DNA of 64,000 nt. It comes from Triatoma infestans (lineage: Eukaryota; Arthropoda; Insecta; Hemiptera; Reduviidae). The stretch lies in contig JAAEAF010000376.1 in assembly GCA_011037195.1 (NCBI GenBank), positions 310,001 to 374,000 on the forward strand, in the 5' to 3' direction. Positions 31,976-43,079 of the stretch are shown here, one piece after another. Each line of letters starts with the position of its first letter. Positions within the stretch are counted from its first letter, which is position 1. Under the pieces are notes generated by a model that was not told where the DNA came from, made no database searches, and saw only the letters and a list, made by a program, of their open reading frames with translations. The position numbers were made by a program, and so were the translations under genes.

Positions 31976-34190
31976 ATGCTTTGTTAGTCACTGGTATTTG
32001 TTGTTTTTATAGTCATGATTCTATGTTAATGTAAGATGAAACGTTGGCTGAGTAATTATTGTTTATAAAAACCTATGGTAAAATTCCCCAATAATTTACA
32101 ACAGCTTTATATTTATTATCATTACGCATACTACATATTTAATTGCGAAAAAACTGTATAATTCAACGAAAAACTATTACTCCTCAATTTTAAATATTAA
32201 TGTTATACAGAAATCATGTATTTAACAATATAGTCAAAATATCAGGCAATTAAATCAATAAATGTTGAAAAAACCTTAAGTCAAAATCTTACAAATAACT
32301 TTTTAATTAACAAAACTTTGATTTGATCAATACACTGACCAAAGTGGGATGAAATTCCCAATCTGTTCAGAATCCAGACATTCCAATCACGACCGTTACG
32401 ATTAAACTACTGACATACCAGACATTGTTCCAAACCAGTTTATATCCATTTATGGCAGGAAAAACTCAAACCAGAACCAGTAAGTAATACGCAAATATAT
32501 CAATTCTCCTATCTCGATCTTCGCTATCACCATCACAGACAAGAGAATTAAAGGGACAAAATTACCTTTAAACCATTAAACATTAAACAAATGGACAATG
32601 CCATCATTTGAAAAGAATGTTATCACGATCTGGTCATTTGGATAATCCGCTATAGCTAAAAAATATTTTAGTTCGTGCAATGGCTTTAGTCTATTACAAA
32701 AATAAATTCTGCCATAATTCACTCATGTGACATCATTTCTGAAAACTGAGATTGACTACTTTTCTAGAGGTCGACCAAAATTTGTTGAAACCGGCAACTG
32801 AAGGAGCAACTGCCAGCCGATTTTGGTCGACGAAAGTCATCGAATACACAGAGGATCACAATACTATTCAGTGCTGGCAGGTTACTATACTAAAATATTT
32901 AGAATAAATGCAATGTTTACAAAAAACATAAACCTCTTTCTTGAAAAAAAAAAAAAACTTAAAGTAAACCAAGCAGGATCAGCACTAACAGTGCTAATAA
33001 AATAGTAAAGGAAACAAGCAATCACCACCCTTATCTTAGATAATATTTTGGCTTTGAGTGTGCACCGCTTCTAGCGCACTTATTTTGTTTAATAAATACA
33101 GGAAATAAAAAAATAAAGTGTTATTTGTATACCCTTTTAACTCACTCTCTAGTAGGCTCTGTAAATATAGGAAATTAAAAAGTACAAATATATATTGAGG
33201 TGAGATACTTCGGGTGGGCTCTGTTTGAATAAAAAACAGCAAAAATATAAATTGAAGAATGAAAATATTGAGTGGACTGTATATGATATAATATATTGAG
33301 CAAATGCCCCTCAGACGGTCTCAGCAGTATGAGTAATTGTCTGTTACAGTAAATAATTAAAAAAAAAAAATTATAATCTTGTAAGTCAATAAAGACCTTT
33401 TATTATTATTATTATTATTATTGAGCAAATTGAAAATTAAAATATTAAAACTTATATGGGAAAAAATGCATATATAAATTATATTTAAAAATGGGTAGCA
33501 AATATTATTTATTATCATTTTCAACAAACCCCTTAAAACGCAGAATCCTGGTTGCCAGTGCTGGAAGACCCATGGTTCTTAGTCCACATGAATAAAGAAA
33601 TGGAGGAGAAATATGTGAATAAGGAAATAAATCTTATGGCCTGTAACTCTTGAGTCTTGATCCATACACTGCTGCTTGGCTAATGATTGTAGATAATAAT
33701 TAAATGGGCCACCAGAAGCTGCACGGCAGGAAACCAACCGGAAGTAACAACCATGTGATTTCATAACCTATGCAGGCACGAGAGAACCAAGCCCTAAGAC
33801 GACAAAAGGACCAGTTTATTATTAACAATACCCAGGAAAACCAGAAGTAACAAACTTGGGTTTTCACAAGTAAGGGCGACCGAACTGGCACGAATTGTAT
33901 AGGTATTACACTGTGAAGGTATTATTCAAGGAAGTGGTGCTAACAACTTACTCCTTCGTCCTCAAAATGGCGACTGACTGAGAGAGGAGAAAATGCACAG
34001 ATTACCCCCTTCTCGACTCTTAGAACACAGCCTATTAAATTGGTAAATTGTTATCAAGGTAGTACAATACCTACCTCCAAATAAAATTATTGAACGGCGT
34101 TAGCGGCGAATTTGAATTTACAAATACCGAACACATTTCGACGTTCCAAGAAATTTTGCTTGAGCTATTCTCCCAATGATGTATTTCCTT
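31976..34190. other. No gene seen
   Basis: About 2.2 kb of AT-rich sequence. Present are a short inverted repeat (GTCGACCAAAAT at 32772-32783 and ATTTTGGTCGAC at 32820-32831), a (TTA)n at about 33402-33421, and several open frames under 70 codons with no family resemblance. It may be unique host intergenic DNA. Confidence 0.45.
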
Positions 34191-34296
34191 CAAAATGCAA
34201 AAACATCTAACAACACATTTGATTGTCCTTCATTCCAATAGGGAGGTGAAAGTGGATAATATATTAATATGGCAATTTAGAGGGAAGTCCAAAGTC

Positions 34297-34510
34297 AACA
34301 CCAGTCCCTCAGCGCACCACCAGTCCCTCATGTACCACCAATCCCTCAGTGCACCACCAGTCCCTCGGTGTACCACCAGTCCCTCAGCGTACCATCAGTC
34401 CCTCAGTGTACCACCAGTCCCTCAGTGTCCCACCAGTCCCTCACTGTACCACCAGTCCCTCAGTGCACCACCAGTTCGTCAGTGTACCTTCAGTCTCTCA
34501 GTGCACCAAT
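34297..34510 (+). repeat. Tandem array, 19-bp unit, about 11 copies
   Basis: The unit is CACCAGTCCCTCAGTGTAC with small changes; one copy is 18 bp. Because 19 is not a multiple of 3, the reading frame rotates at each unit. This gives two long overlapping frames on the plus strand (34195-34599 and 34349-34615) with Ser/Pro/His repeats, which I regard as products of the tandem array. Confidence 0.9.
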
Positions 34511-34599
34511 CAAATCAGTTTTCTAAAAAATCCGATTACACGATTCCCACAGATACACAATTCTTCTCACAATTGCATTTTTTTTTTGTGGGTCAATGA

Positions 34600-35275
34600 C
34601 AGCGGCGGTCATTAGCAAAGGTTGACAGATTTTGACTTAAACCTTCTTTTGGATTCCAGTAAAGGTTCTAAACAACTATCACGCACAAAAACACTAAGAA
34701 TGGGAAAGTTAACGAACTCTAGGGGACGAGGTATCCTATGTTCCCGCACAATTATTTTTCACAGAAACTCAATAAATCCTCTTACGGTAGTAAGAGAAAG
34801 TAAACAGGTATGTTTTCCATAATAAATGTAACTTTAAAATATGCACTTCCCCCTTGAATCCCTTAACGGATATGATCTAACATCATCTCATTCTTTCTAT
34901 TAACTGGTGAAAATATGAAAAGAAATCCCGTAAATCATTTTTCACCATATTTTTTTCATCAAGACTTCTGCATAAAAAATTAGTGCCTTATTACAGAGGA
35001 GAAAAAAGTGATTAACATAATGCTTTTAAAGTGAAAAGCTTCCAAGTTTCAAGTAAATAGACATTTCAAATATGTTGTGAAAAGTAAACATGAAAATTCT
35101 CAAAGAAAACTTTCATTTCGTAGTTGAAACCATTAGTACGAAATTATAAATGTCATCACATAATTTACCCCTTTTAAAATGGAAAAGTTGATATGACACC
35201 ATATCAAAACAAATAAGACTTTATATCATATTTTTCTCTTTTAAAAACATTAATAACTCTCAATTTTTCTTTGCA
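34600..35275. other. No gene seen
   Basis: AT-rich sequence. A decayed X terminal block (GGTAGTAAGAGAAAGTAAAC) occurs at 34784-34803. Nothing else is recognised. Confidence 0.45.
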
Positions 35276-35279
35276 ACTA

Positions 35280-35560
35280 TTTGCTTTTATTATTTTCTCT
35301 TACTGCTGTAAGGGAAAGGTTGCAATTGTGACAAAGTTTCAAAATAATTCTCACCGGAAATACAAACAGCTGATATAGTCACTAGCAGTAATCACAGTCA
35401 GGTAGACCTTATCATTAATCAACCAATCATTATAGTTTTGTAGAAGATTGTCAGTTAACAGAATTAAATAAACCCAGTAAGAGAAAGTTCTGTGAGTTTT
35501 CTCACATCAGAAAATCTCTCATTATTGTTGGTGTTGACCACTCATACAATTTTCTCTTAC
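35280..35560 (+). repeat. Family X b-end fragment and remnants
   Basis: Plus strand: TTATTTTCTCTTACTGCTGT at 35288, AAGGGAAAGGTTGCAATTGT, GACAAAGTTTCAAAA and TCACCGGAAATACAAAC. A second terminal-like block (CAGTAAGAGAAAGTTC) occurs at 35474. The rest is decayed. Confidence 0.6.
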
Positions 35561-35789
35561 TACAAGTAATATACTTTAATTCGCAACTTTTCTTTAAATT
35601 CCCACAATGTTCACAAATGATCAGTTGGGCTTGCCAATAAAACCAAAAAATTGTGGTGTAAGCAAACACGAAATCCAATTCTGTTAAGTCTAAGTTTCTG
35701 TTAATTGATTTTCTACAAATTTGGAATTCTAGCAATGCTTTTCATATATTTTAATATTATAGGGTAGGGCTACCATAATCTAATCTAAT

Positions 35790-36056
35790 GTGGAACTCGG
35801 GGTTTCCCTAGGGAAATTTAGCAAATGGGCCACCCATTGTGCCCTCTCCCCCGTAAGACAACTCAAATCAGCCATGTCCCTCACAAACGCCAGGACTCAG
35901 GCGAGAGAGATTTCCAATCACAGATTCGGTACCAAGCTACAGGCGCCAAATCTTCTACAGGCTCGCAATCTCCAAGAAGGGAAACCGTATCCTCATCCTT
36001 TCCCACAAAGGGGATCGCAAATAAATCCATACTATGTAGATGCTTCCGGTAACTAG
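35790..36056 (+). other. Unassigned open frames, GC-richer than surroundings
   Basis: A 260-bp stretch with higher GC than its surroundings holds two overlapping plus-strand frames of 88 and 75 codons. Neither shows a motif I recognise. It could be a fragment of a mobile-element ORF or a host exon, but no splice-site context was convincing. Confidence 0.2.
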
Positions 36057-36179
36057 GCAGTGATTCTCCCTAGCTCTGCTTTTGTTTTGTTTCTAACGAG
36101 ATAGGTTGTGCGTGCCTTTGAAGAACCTCTAAGAAAATCTTCAAGTGCAAGTGCAATCTTAACGGGAAAACATAACACT

Positions 36180-36505
36180 ATGCTCCTCGGGAATCACTGA
36201 AAAAAATTAATTTGAAAGTGTTTCAAATAAAAGTGGCAGACATTTATGTGTGTAGATAATATCTAATGTTCTAGAAAACTGTTGGCCCTTTTTTCAATAA
36301 AATCGCGAAAAACTGAAAAAATAAATTTTAGTTTCCTGCGACTTTTCGTTTTTCAAATATTTTTTCCGACCGACGTACACACACACACACACACACATAT
36401 GTATTAAGAAATTTTAAAACATCTATTTTCGGTGAATACTCAACTTCCCAAATCTGACTCGATCGGAATATTTCCTGCTACAAGCAGTTAGAGGAAGTAA
36501 AAATC
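36180..36505 (-). repeat. Family X copy, b-end half
   Basis: Minus strand: TTGAAAGTGTTTCAAATAAA, TGCGACTTTTCGTTTTTCAA, (AC)n at 36377-36398, CATCTATTTTCGGTGAATAC, GACTCGATCGGAATATTTCC and CAGTTAGAGGAAGTAAAAA. The middle is partly deleted. Confidence 0.72.
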
Positions 36506-36956
36506 TTAAAAAAAAAAAAGCCAGACTCATTCATTCATTGATTTATCAAAATTACAAACCAAAATTGATTTACATTTTTGACTGGACTATTTTAGTAGAA
36601 TTACTTTTAAACAGTGGCGAGGGACTGGGGAATTGAAGTTGGTTAAATACAGTCAGACTCATTACCCAGGGATAACACGGATCTGATATATTCAACAGAT
36701 AGTGGGAGATAATAAACATTTTTGTGGGATACAAATAATGGTTTTGCAGCTAGGAGAGAAAACTTCTAGAGTAAATTTTGGTCAGAATACATTATTTGAC
36801 ACGATCACAATTTTATATAATTAATTATTTCAAATTAATGATATCAAAATCGAACATTTTTGTTGCATTTATAATTACAAATTTTTTTTCACTTTTTCTT
36901 ATTCAGAGTTACACACGTTTTGAGATCCCCTTAGTCAAAAAAAGTGGTTTTTAGTA

Positions 36957-36992
36957 ATTGGTCTAAGTCTACTTGTGTAGACTTAGACCAAT
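36957..36992. repeat. Perfect 16-bp inverted repeat
   Basis: ATTGGTCTAAGTCTAC, a 4-base loop, then its exact reverse complement. It occupies the place where other X copies have a GT microsatellite, after GTGGTTTTTAGTA. No A/T tail typical of a terminator follows and none is expected in a eukaryote; origin unknown. Confidence 0.85.
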
Positions 36993-37547
36993 GTTGCTGA
37001 ACAGTTTTTTTTTTTTTCAGTTTTCTGCGATTTCCTCCATCATGATGGGAAGAAAGTATGGTCAGAGATGTCTGGAATAGGCTCTGCTGGAGGTTGCCAA
37101 AGTTCTAGAAGGACCGCTATGGGCGGAAGAAGATACTAAACATACATACACAACAGACCTATCCCTTTTTTTTGAAACAGCTGACCGAATAAATTCATTT
37201 AAGGGAGGTGGTGGGGGTTATGCTTTCCTCTAAAGCTCCATACCACCTATTATCTATATAATATTAATTAGAATGTGTTGCCAAAATACCGAATTTGAAG
37301 ATAAACATTTCAGTAAGACATTACTCTGGAATGGAAGATTTTTTCCTTTCTCTGGGATTTTCTCAAAAAGTCACTAGTGTTTCATTAAACTTAGGTTACC
37401 TGCTGTATATACAGAGGACCTACCTCTTTCGTTTGAAACTTTTTTGCTGAGAAAATGGATTTTAGGAAGGTTGTGGGCGGGGGGCTGGAAGGTCATGCTC
37501 CCTTAACACTAACACTATTAAACATTTAGTAAACATTATAATGTTGA

Positions 37548-37892
37548 ATATGCAGTTGGTCCCCCCAATGCTGGATAACATTTATGATTTTATCTTCATT
37601 GTTTTGGTTCTGACCGGTTCATCCAGTTTACATACATGTCAGACTAAGGTTTACAATTAATTCGTGCAGAGAGATGACCAACTAAATGATTAAATCACAA
37701 ACTACCCTGGTTGATTGTCCAATCATTGACCAATGATGTCCTATGACAATTAACCAGCGTGTTTGTGATTTAATCATTTAGTTGAAGTCACGAATTGATT
37801 GCAAACCTTAGTCTGGCATGTGTGTAAATCCCAAACCGGTTAGAACCAAAACAATGAAGCATGTTACGACGGATAAAATCATAGAAGAAAGT
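37548..37892. mobile_element. Foldback element family F, copy 4
   Basis: Arms at about 37584-37718 and 37745-37882 pair along most of their length with several gaps. Shared words: TTCATTGTTTTGGTTCTGAC / AGAACCAAAACAATGAA, AGACTAAGGTTT / AAACCTTAGTCT and ACTAAATGATTAAATCACAA. The loop contains its own small hairpin (ATCATTGACCAATGAT). The outer left terminus keeps GGTCCCCCCAATGCTGGATA and the right arm ends in ACGACGGATAAAATCAT, which are family F termini. The stem core differs from that of copy 3, so only the ends are common. No protein. Confidence 0.85.
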
Positions 37893-37979
37893 GACGGATA
37901 AGTCTGAAGAAAGTTTGCCAAACACAACTGTAAATTACGGTAAATGAAAGTCGTGTGAGAGTTTCACACCAGATTTTTC

Positions 37980-39835
37980 CCTCATTTTTAAAAGATAAAA
38001 GGCAAATAAATGAACATAAAAAGCTTTATTCTCATTACACTAAAGTTTTAGAATATAAAATTAAAGACATCACTTGAATTTACTAATTGTTTATTAATTA
38101 TTTCATTAAAAGGAAATAAAAATTCATTTAAATTTATATATATATAAAAAAAATGAAAAAAAAAAACAAACATAATTACTAAAAGAGTCCTGTTTAGATT
38201 AGAGCAATAGATTAAGAGAGCTCCTTGAAAAGTTTTGTTTTACATTAGATCCCCACTTAACAAATGGCAAATTACATAGGAGTGGTGATGGATAAGTGCA
38301 TGATAAAAAAAAAGAAGAATAAATCAATGCCTTCTAAATGAGTGTTTGCACAGGAAGAAAATATTAGCACAAGGAACAAGGACTGTTATTTTTTTTCCAC
38401 CTTACTTTACGAGAATATATACATATATATAATATTTAAGGTAACTTTAATCAATACAGCGAGGGTGAATTCTTGTTCTCAAAAAAAATGAGGTACCTAT
38501 GAGATTCCTTAAAAAGACTAGAGAATTTTATGGCAGGTATACAAGAAACAAGCATCCTCCAACTTTTCTCAAGATACCCTGGTTCTACACCAAATAAATT
38601 CTATGCAAGCCTTGCCTAACAAGCGCAAAAAAATACCTAGCCTTAAATGTAGCCAGATCAGTAATAAGAAGATAAATTGCCGTCAAAGCTAAGATATCCA
38701 AAAGTCGAATAAGATTGTATCAGTTGATTGGAAGTAATTGGATTATTTGGCAAAGCCAAAAAGAAAAAGGAAAAAGATGATTTTCTTCGACAATATTCTG
38801 AGAAAAAATTGATATTTGTTGAAAAGCTTCATTTCTTGTTACTTTCTCTTACTGTTACTTTACTTTTTTTTTCTTCTCAATTTCCTATTTTAACTAACTT
38901 TCCTTGCAAAGCACTTCAATAAACGAAAAATAGTAAGTAGTATTTAAAAAAATGTAAAAAAGTTACATCAATGTGAGTTAAATTTGCATTAACAAGAAAA
39001 AAATGAAAAAAACAATTTTCTTTAAGAAAAACTAGCAAACTAACTTTATAACAAGAGGGAAAACTAACTTACACTGAATCAGTTGCAACAATAACTTGTT
39101 TTGAATATAGTTTTGAACTTCTCAAAATTATTTACAAATGTCTCACAAAGGGATTTTCTTGTTAATCATTCAGCAAAAAAAATACTAGAAAAGTCGCTTT
39201 CAATTTGCTGATTACAATTTCTTTTTTGAGAATATGAGGGGGGTTATAAGTTTTGCGATAATGGCCATATTTTCAAAACAGGAGTTATCACCGCACATAT
39301 ATGTTTTAAAGCTATACGATTACTGTAGGATTGCAAAATTACTAAAGTGCTAATTCGCCGAAAGAATTTTTTTTCAGTCGTGGTTTTCTCAAAATTTTGT
39401 TCAAGGAAAAAAAGGAATTTTGAATTTTTGTTCCGTGAGAGCGGTAATCCTCTAAAGTGACAGCACTTGAAGAATATGTTGCAGTTCTTCTAATGGCTGT
39501 AAAATAACAGACGAGAATTACATACGATTACAGAAATGGAACCTTCATAGAAAATCATTTCATCGAAATGATGGGACTTTACAAAATAGATTTTCCATTT
39601 CTTCGCGATTAGAACACGAAAACTGCTCTTAAGATTTTCGTTAAATTCACTGTACACGTTTCATACACAAAGATATAATTAGAAGAATGTATTAGAAAGA
39701 ATTGTGTAACTGATTCGCACTAGTTTTTCTTGTTTTCTTTCAATATATTCTAGATATTGAAACGTATACACTATATATTACTAAACCCTTTCAACATAAC
39801 TATTTTGCTGTCGAAATCTCGAATGAAGTCATTAT
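37980..39835. other. No gene seen
   Basis: About 1.85 kb of AT-rich sequence with many A runs. Short TATATATA runs occur near 38127 and 38417. Nothing coding is convincing. I do not see X here, so this may be unique or very old sequence. Confidence 0.5.
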
Positions 39836-39844
39836 GACAAAAAA

Positions 39845-40795
39845 AATACAATCTATTGTGAAACACTCACACGACTTTCAATTACTGCGTTAATAATATA
39901 ATCATGTATAAAAATGACATTTTTAGCCATCAAATTATACCCGTTTGTCCTTACCCGTGCAGTCCAGAAGAGGGCGCCAATAACATCAATCCGACCTCAC
40001 ATAACATTTGAAATTTAACGCCAAAAATCCCGTTAAATAATTTTTTACAGGAAAAAATGTTTCAAATAAACGTTATAGAGGTTTTCGAGAAACTCGAAAG
40101 TCGCACTTCCTGTTGACCTATATTCCTCAAATTTGGAATTCTATCAATTCTTCTAGTGGATATTATTACTATTATGTAGGTGGTAGAAGCGAACACTGAA
40201 CTAAAGTGACACTTTAGAGCAGAGGTCTTCAAAACTACCTCGCGATTTGGCTTATCCAGCCCTCGTTGCTTTAGACAATTTAATTGATATTGCTTTTCAA
40301 ACAATATATAAATATATATAATATTTGCATTAAGCGATCTAAAGTGAAGCCAGTGCAATAGGGCCATATTGACTTAAACTATTTAATAATCATTGAACAT
40401 TATTGATGCTAACTTTGAATTCAATCGATATGTAATTTAAAAAAAAAATCACCTGTTCTCCCGACTTTCTCTTTCTGCAAGCTTCGCAGTACTAAATGAT
40501 GAATTTTCTTTAAACGCTTACTAAACGCTTATTTGAGCTTATTGTTATTGTATGGCAGCGGCTAGGAAGTGTCTAAACAGAACAGCAAGTTGAACTTCCT
40601 GTGATTGTTCGTTTTTGAGATATTTAGTTACGAAATAAACATCCACATACATTCATAAAGACCATTCGCTAAAAATATTTCCTTCGCACGCAGGTAGCCT
40701 CAAAATATGTATTTCCGATGAAAAATCAATTTCGAAAATTAGACAGGATCGAAATACTTCCTCTTTCTGTGGGAGAATATATAGAATAAAACCAG
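39845..40795 (-). repeat. Family X copy, full length, with hAT fragment
   Basis: The a end is at 39855-39885 (GTGAAACACTCACACGACTT). Then CGTTTGTCCTTACCCGTGC, GAAAAAATGTTTCAAATAAA, CGCACTTCCTGTTGACC, TAGGTGGTAGAAGCG and GTGACACTTTAGAGC, where the hAT piece starts. X resumes near 40490 and ends at 40700-40793 (GGTAGCCTCAAAATATGTAT, ACAGGATCGAAATACTTCCT, GTGGGAGAAT). About 0.95 kb in all. Confidence 0.75.
40220..40300 (+). mobile_element. hAT-type terminus, fragment
   Basis: CAGAGGTCTTCAAAACTACC followed by TCGCGATTTGGC matches the general form CAGNGGTCTTCAAACTRC...GCGG of a hAT transposon end. It begins abruptly in the X word ACTTTAGAG. The element could extend to about 40460. No inverted partner or transposase was found. 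Different from the hAT end at 18.9 kb. Confidence 0.45.
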
Positions 40796-41084
40796 GAAAG
40801 AAAATTTTTGGTAAACAGTGAAAAATCATAACTTTAAAAACATTCGTGGGATTAGGTTGAGAGGAAAATGGATTTTCCAGAGATTTTACAATTCCAGAGA
40901 AATTGTAGATGTGAAGATAAAACTGACGAAGTTACAAACAAGTTAAATATAAGACTACTTTACAGTGTTTATTTCATAAAAGTATATATTTATTTTTTCT
41001 TTTTCAACTTTTTAAAAAGTTTTTAAACTTATTTAGAAAATAATTAATTGTAAGTAAAATGTACAGAACATTGAAAGAAAATGT

Positions 41085-41560
41085 CCGTGGTGAAACACTC
41101 ACACGACTTACTCTCCACTGCAGTTTACATGGTTCTGACAAATTTTTTTCCAACTTATATATAATATTTACGAAATGTTTGTTTGTCTTCAATTTTATGT
41201 CCATTGGAGAATTTAAACTTAATAAAATGTCTTGAGGAAAACATACACCCCCCCTCTTTAAATGACTTTCTCGAAAAAAAGGTTCCTAATAAAAAAGGTA
41301 GGATCTGTATTCCTAGTTGGTGCAAAAAACCTGATGGAATCCGACGGCGTTTTTAGATAAAATTTTAGAAAACTGAAGTAACTTCAGCAAAAACGCACTT
41401 CCGGTCAACCGAGTTCCTTCAAACTTGGAATGTTGGCAACATATTTAATTCTATTTAGATGATACAATTATATAATAAATAGAAATAGCACTTTAGACTA
41501 TAACATAACCCCTTTGTTTTTGGTACTCAGTTTTGAAATAAAAAAGTACTCATTCTAAAA
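41085..41560 (-). repeat. Family X copy, a-end half
   Basis: Minus strand: a end at 41087-41115 (TGGTGAAACACTCACACGAC), then CGAAAAAAAGGTTCCTAAT, CGACGGCGTTTTTAG, AAAACGCACTTCCGGTCAAC and CAAACTTGGAATGTTGGC. The b-end half is missing. Confidence 0.7.
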
Positions 41561-42820
41561 TATATAAAATATTATTATATAGGTTAGTTGTCCACAATTG
41601 TTAGCTAACAATCACCAAATTCGGAGATTGTATCCGTCATAGCATGCTTTCTGATCTTCATCAACCTCAGAGTTGTGGGACCGAAAAACTGTCATTCAAA
41701 ACTGAAAGTCAAAGATCCGAAACCAGTGTTAGAACGAGAAAGAAGATTCATTTTTCTCTAATTTCCTACTTCTAATTCTTTTCCACGCCGGCTTTACATG
41801 AACCTCTCATTTACCTTGTTGTGTAAATTGAGTAAACAATGTTGTCACTAAAAATTTGAGTACATGAAAGAAGATGGCTGATTCTAACAAGAGATAATGT
41901 GCTTAAATAATTGCAGCACATTATTACATTCATTATCCTTGCATTAATTGCCATTAAATTTAATGACATCGTACTGTCACATTTTTTTGGGCAAGAACAT
42001 CATATTACAGCTAATTACTAAGGCATGTACATGCTCTTTGTTTTCGTGAGCACTTTGTGCAATCTATACAAAGCTTGGATCAAAATTAATTCAGAAACAA
42101 TGATGCTTTTCAAGATACTAAAAAAAAACAAATGATGCTTTGTAACTAGATATACACAGAATCTTCAATGTATCATTCCAAGGAATTCTAAATTATTTGA
42201 AAATTAAACTGATAAACAGATTTAATTCCAGCAATAGAACCGACCTTAATTAATCGTATAGAATTAGTTAACTAAACTAAATTAAGTTCAACTATTTATT
42301 TTACACCTGAACAACAGGTTAATGCTATTTATAACCATTAACCTTAAATTTCTTTGAGAGTTGTACATAGCTAAGAATGATGATTAGCAGTTGGGAGGAT
42401 GTCAGATGATTTTTTGTTGCCGGGAAGATACCCTGCATGGAACCCATTACACCAGTATATAATCAGGACAGCGGAATCTAGAAGTCAGTACTGTATTGTA
42501 CACACAGTCTTCAGAAAATAACACCATCACCAATTGCCCTCTGCCAGTTCAGTCTGTCATTTCTACTCACACTGTCTCTTTCTATATCAGTATTGTAAAG
42601 TGTTTGTAGTACTCTATTTTCTTAATTAATAAATCAATGTTCAGTTGGTGTACTTTCCACTACACTCCACTACGCTTTTAAAAAAAATATTTTTCCTAGA
42701 AAAACAGTTCTGAGGAACCTTTTACAATATTAATATTTTTTTCAGACAAAATGCCAGTTTTTTGCCATAGATGATTCTATGACAGGATTAATATTAAGGT
42801 ACATAAAAAATATGACTACA
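41561..42820. other. No gene seen; weak foldback and LTR-like traces
   Basis: 41620-41655 has TTGTATCCGTCATAGCATGC, resembling one arm of family F. 42362-42664 has LTR-like order: AGTATATAATC near 42454, a TTAATTAATAAATC block near 42622, and TGTACATAGC / CCACTACA at the edges. The edges are not good inversions of each other and no target duplication was found. The rest is AT-rich. Confidence 0.3.
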
Positions 42821-42824
42821 ACTC

Positions 42825-43000
42825 CAAACTAAAAATGTTTCAAATAAAAGTTTACAAACTTTTTTATAAAGTGTAGCAATAATAAAAGATTAAAGAAAAT
42901 TGTTTGCGCTATCTTCAGGAGGAAAAAAAATGAAAAATTCATTCAATAAAGTGTATGCGTCCACTTGACAGATTTTTTATTAAATCTTTATCATCAAGTC
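42825..43000 (-). repeat. Family X fragment
   Basis: Minus strand: CTAAAAATGTTTCAAATAAA, AAAGATTAAAGAAAATTGTT and CGTCCACTTGACAGATTTT. Only the middle of X remains. Confidence 0.55.
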
Positions 43001-43079
43001 GCTCGGGTAACTATATCAAGTTTGAATTTTCTGCTATTTTACTTTTTGAGACACACCAGTCCAATAAAAAGCAAAAAAA

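Larger units (their letters stand above)
36880..37975 (+). repeat. Family X copy carrying foldback copy 4
   Basis: Plus strand. Starts TTTTTTTTCACTTTTTCTTA, then CACGTTTTGAGATCCCC, the 16-bp palindrome at 36957-36992 in place of the usual microsatellite, GTTTTCTGCGATTTCCTCC, later middle blocks, the foldback (37548-37892), and a well-preserved a end at 37942-37977 (GTCGTGTGAGAGTTTCACAC). It is interrupted near 37020-37150 by sequence not typical of X. Confidence 0.68.

Noticed and set aside
32772..32831. Short inverted repeat GTCGACCAAAAT / ATTTTGGTCGAC as a transposon end pair
   Set aside because: The arms are only 12 bp and 36 bp apart, with no target duplication and no other copy noticed in the window.
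34195..34615. 134- and 88-codon plus-strand frames with Ser/Pro/His repeats
   Set aside because: Both are translations of a 19-bp tandem array, which produces similar long frames in more than one phase.
36957..36992. Rho-independent terminator
   Set aside because: The context is eukaryotic, the stem is AT-rich and there is no following T run.
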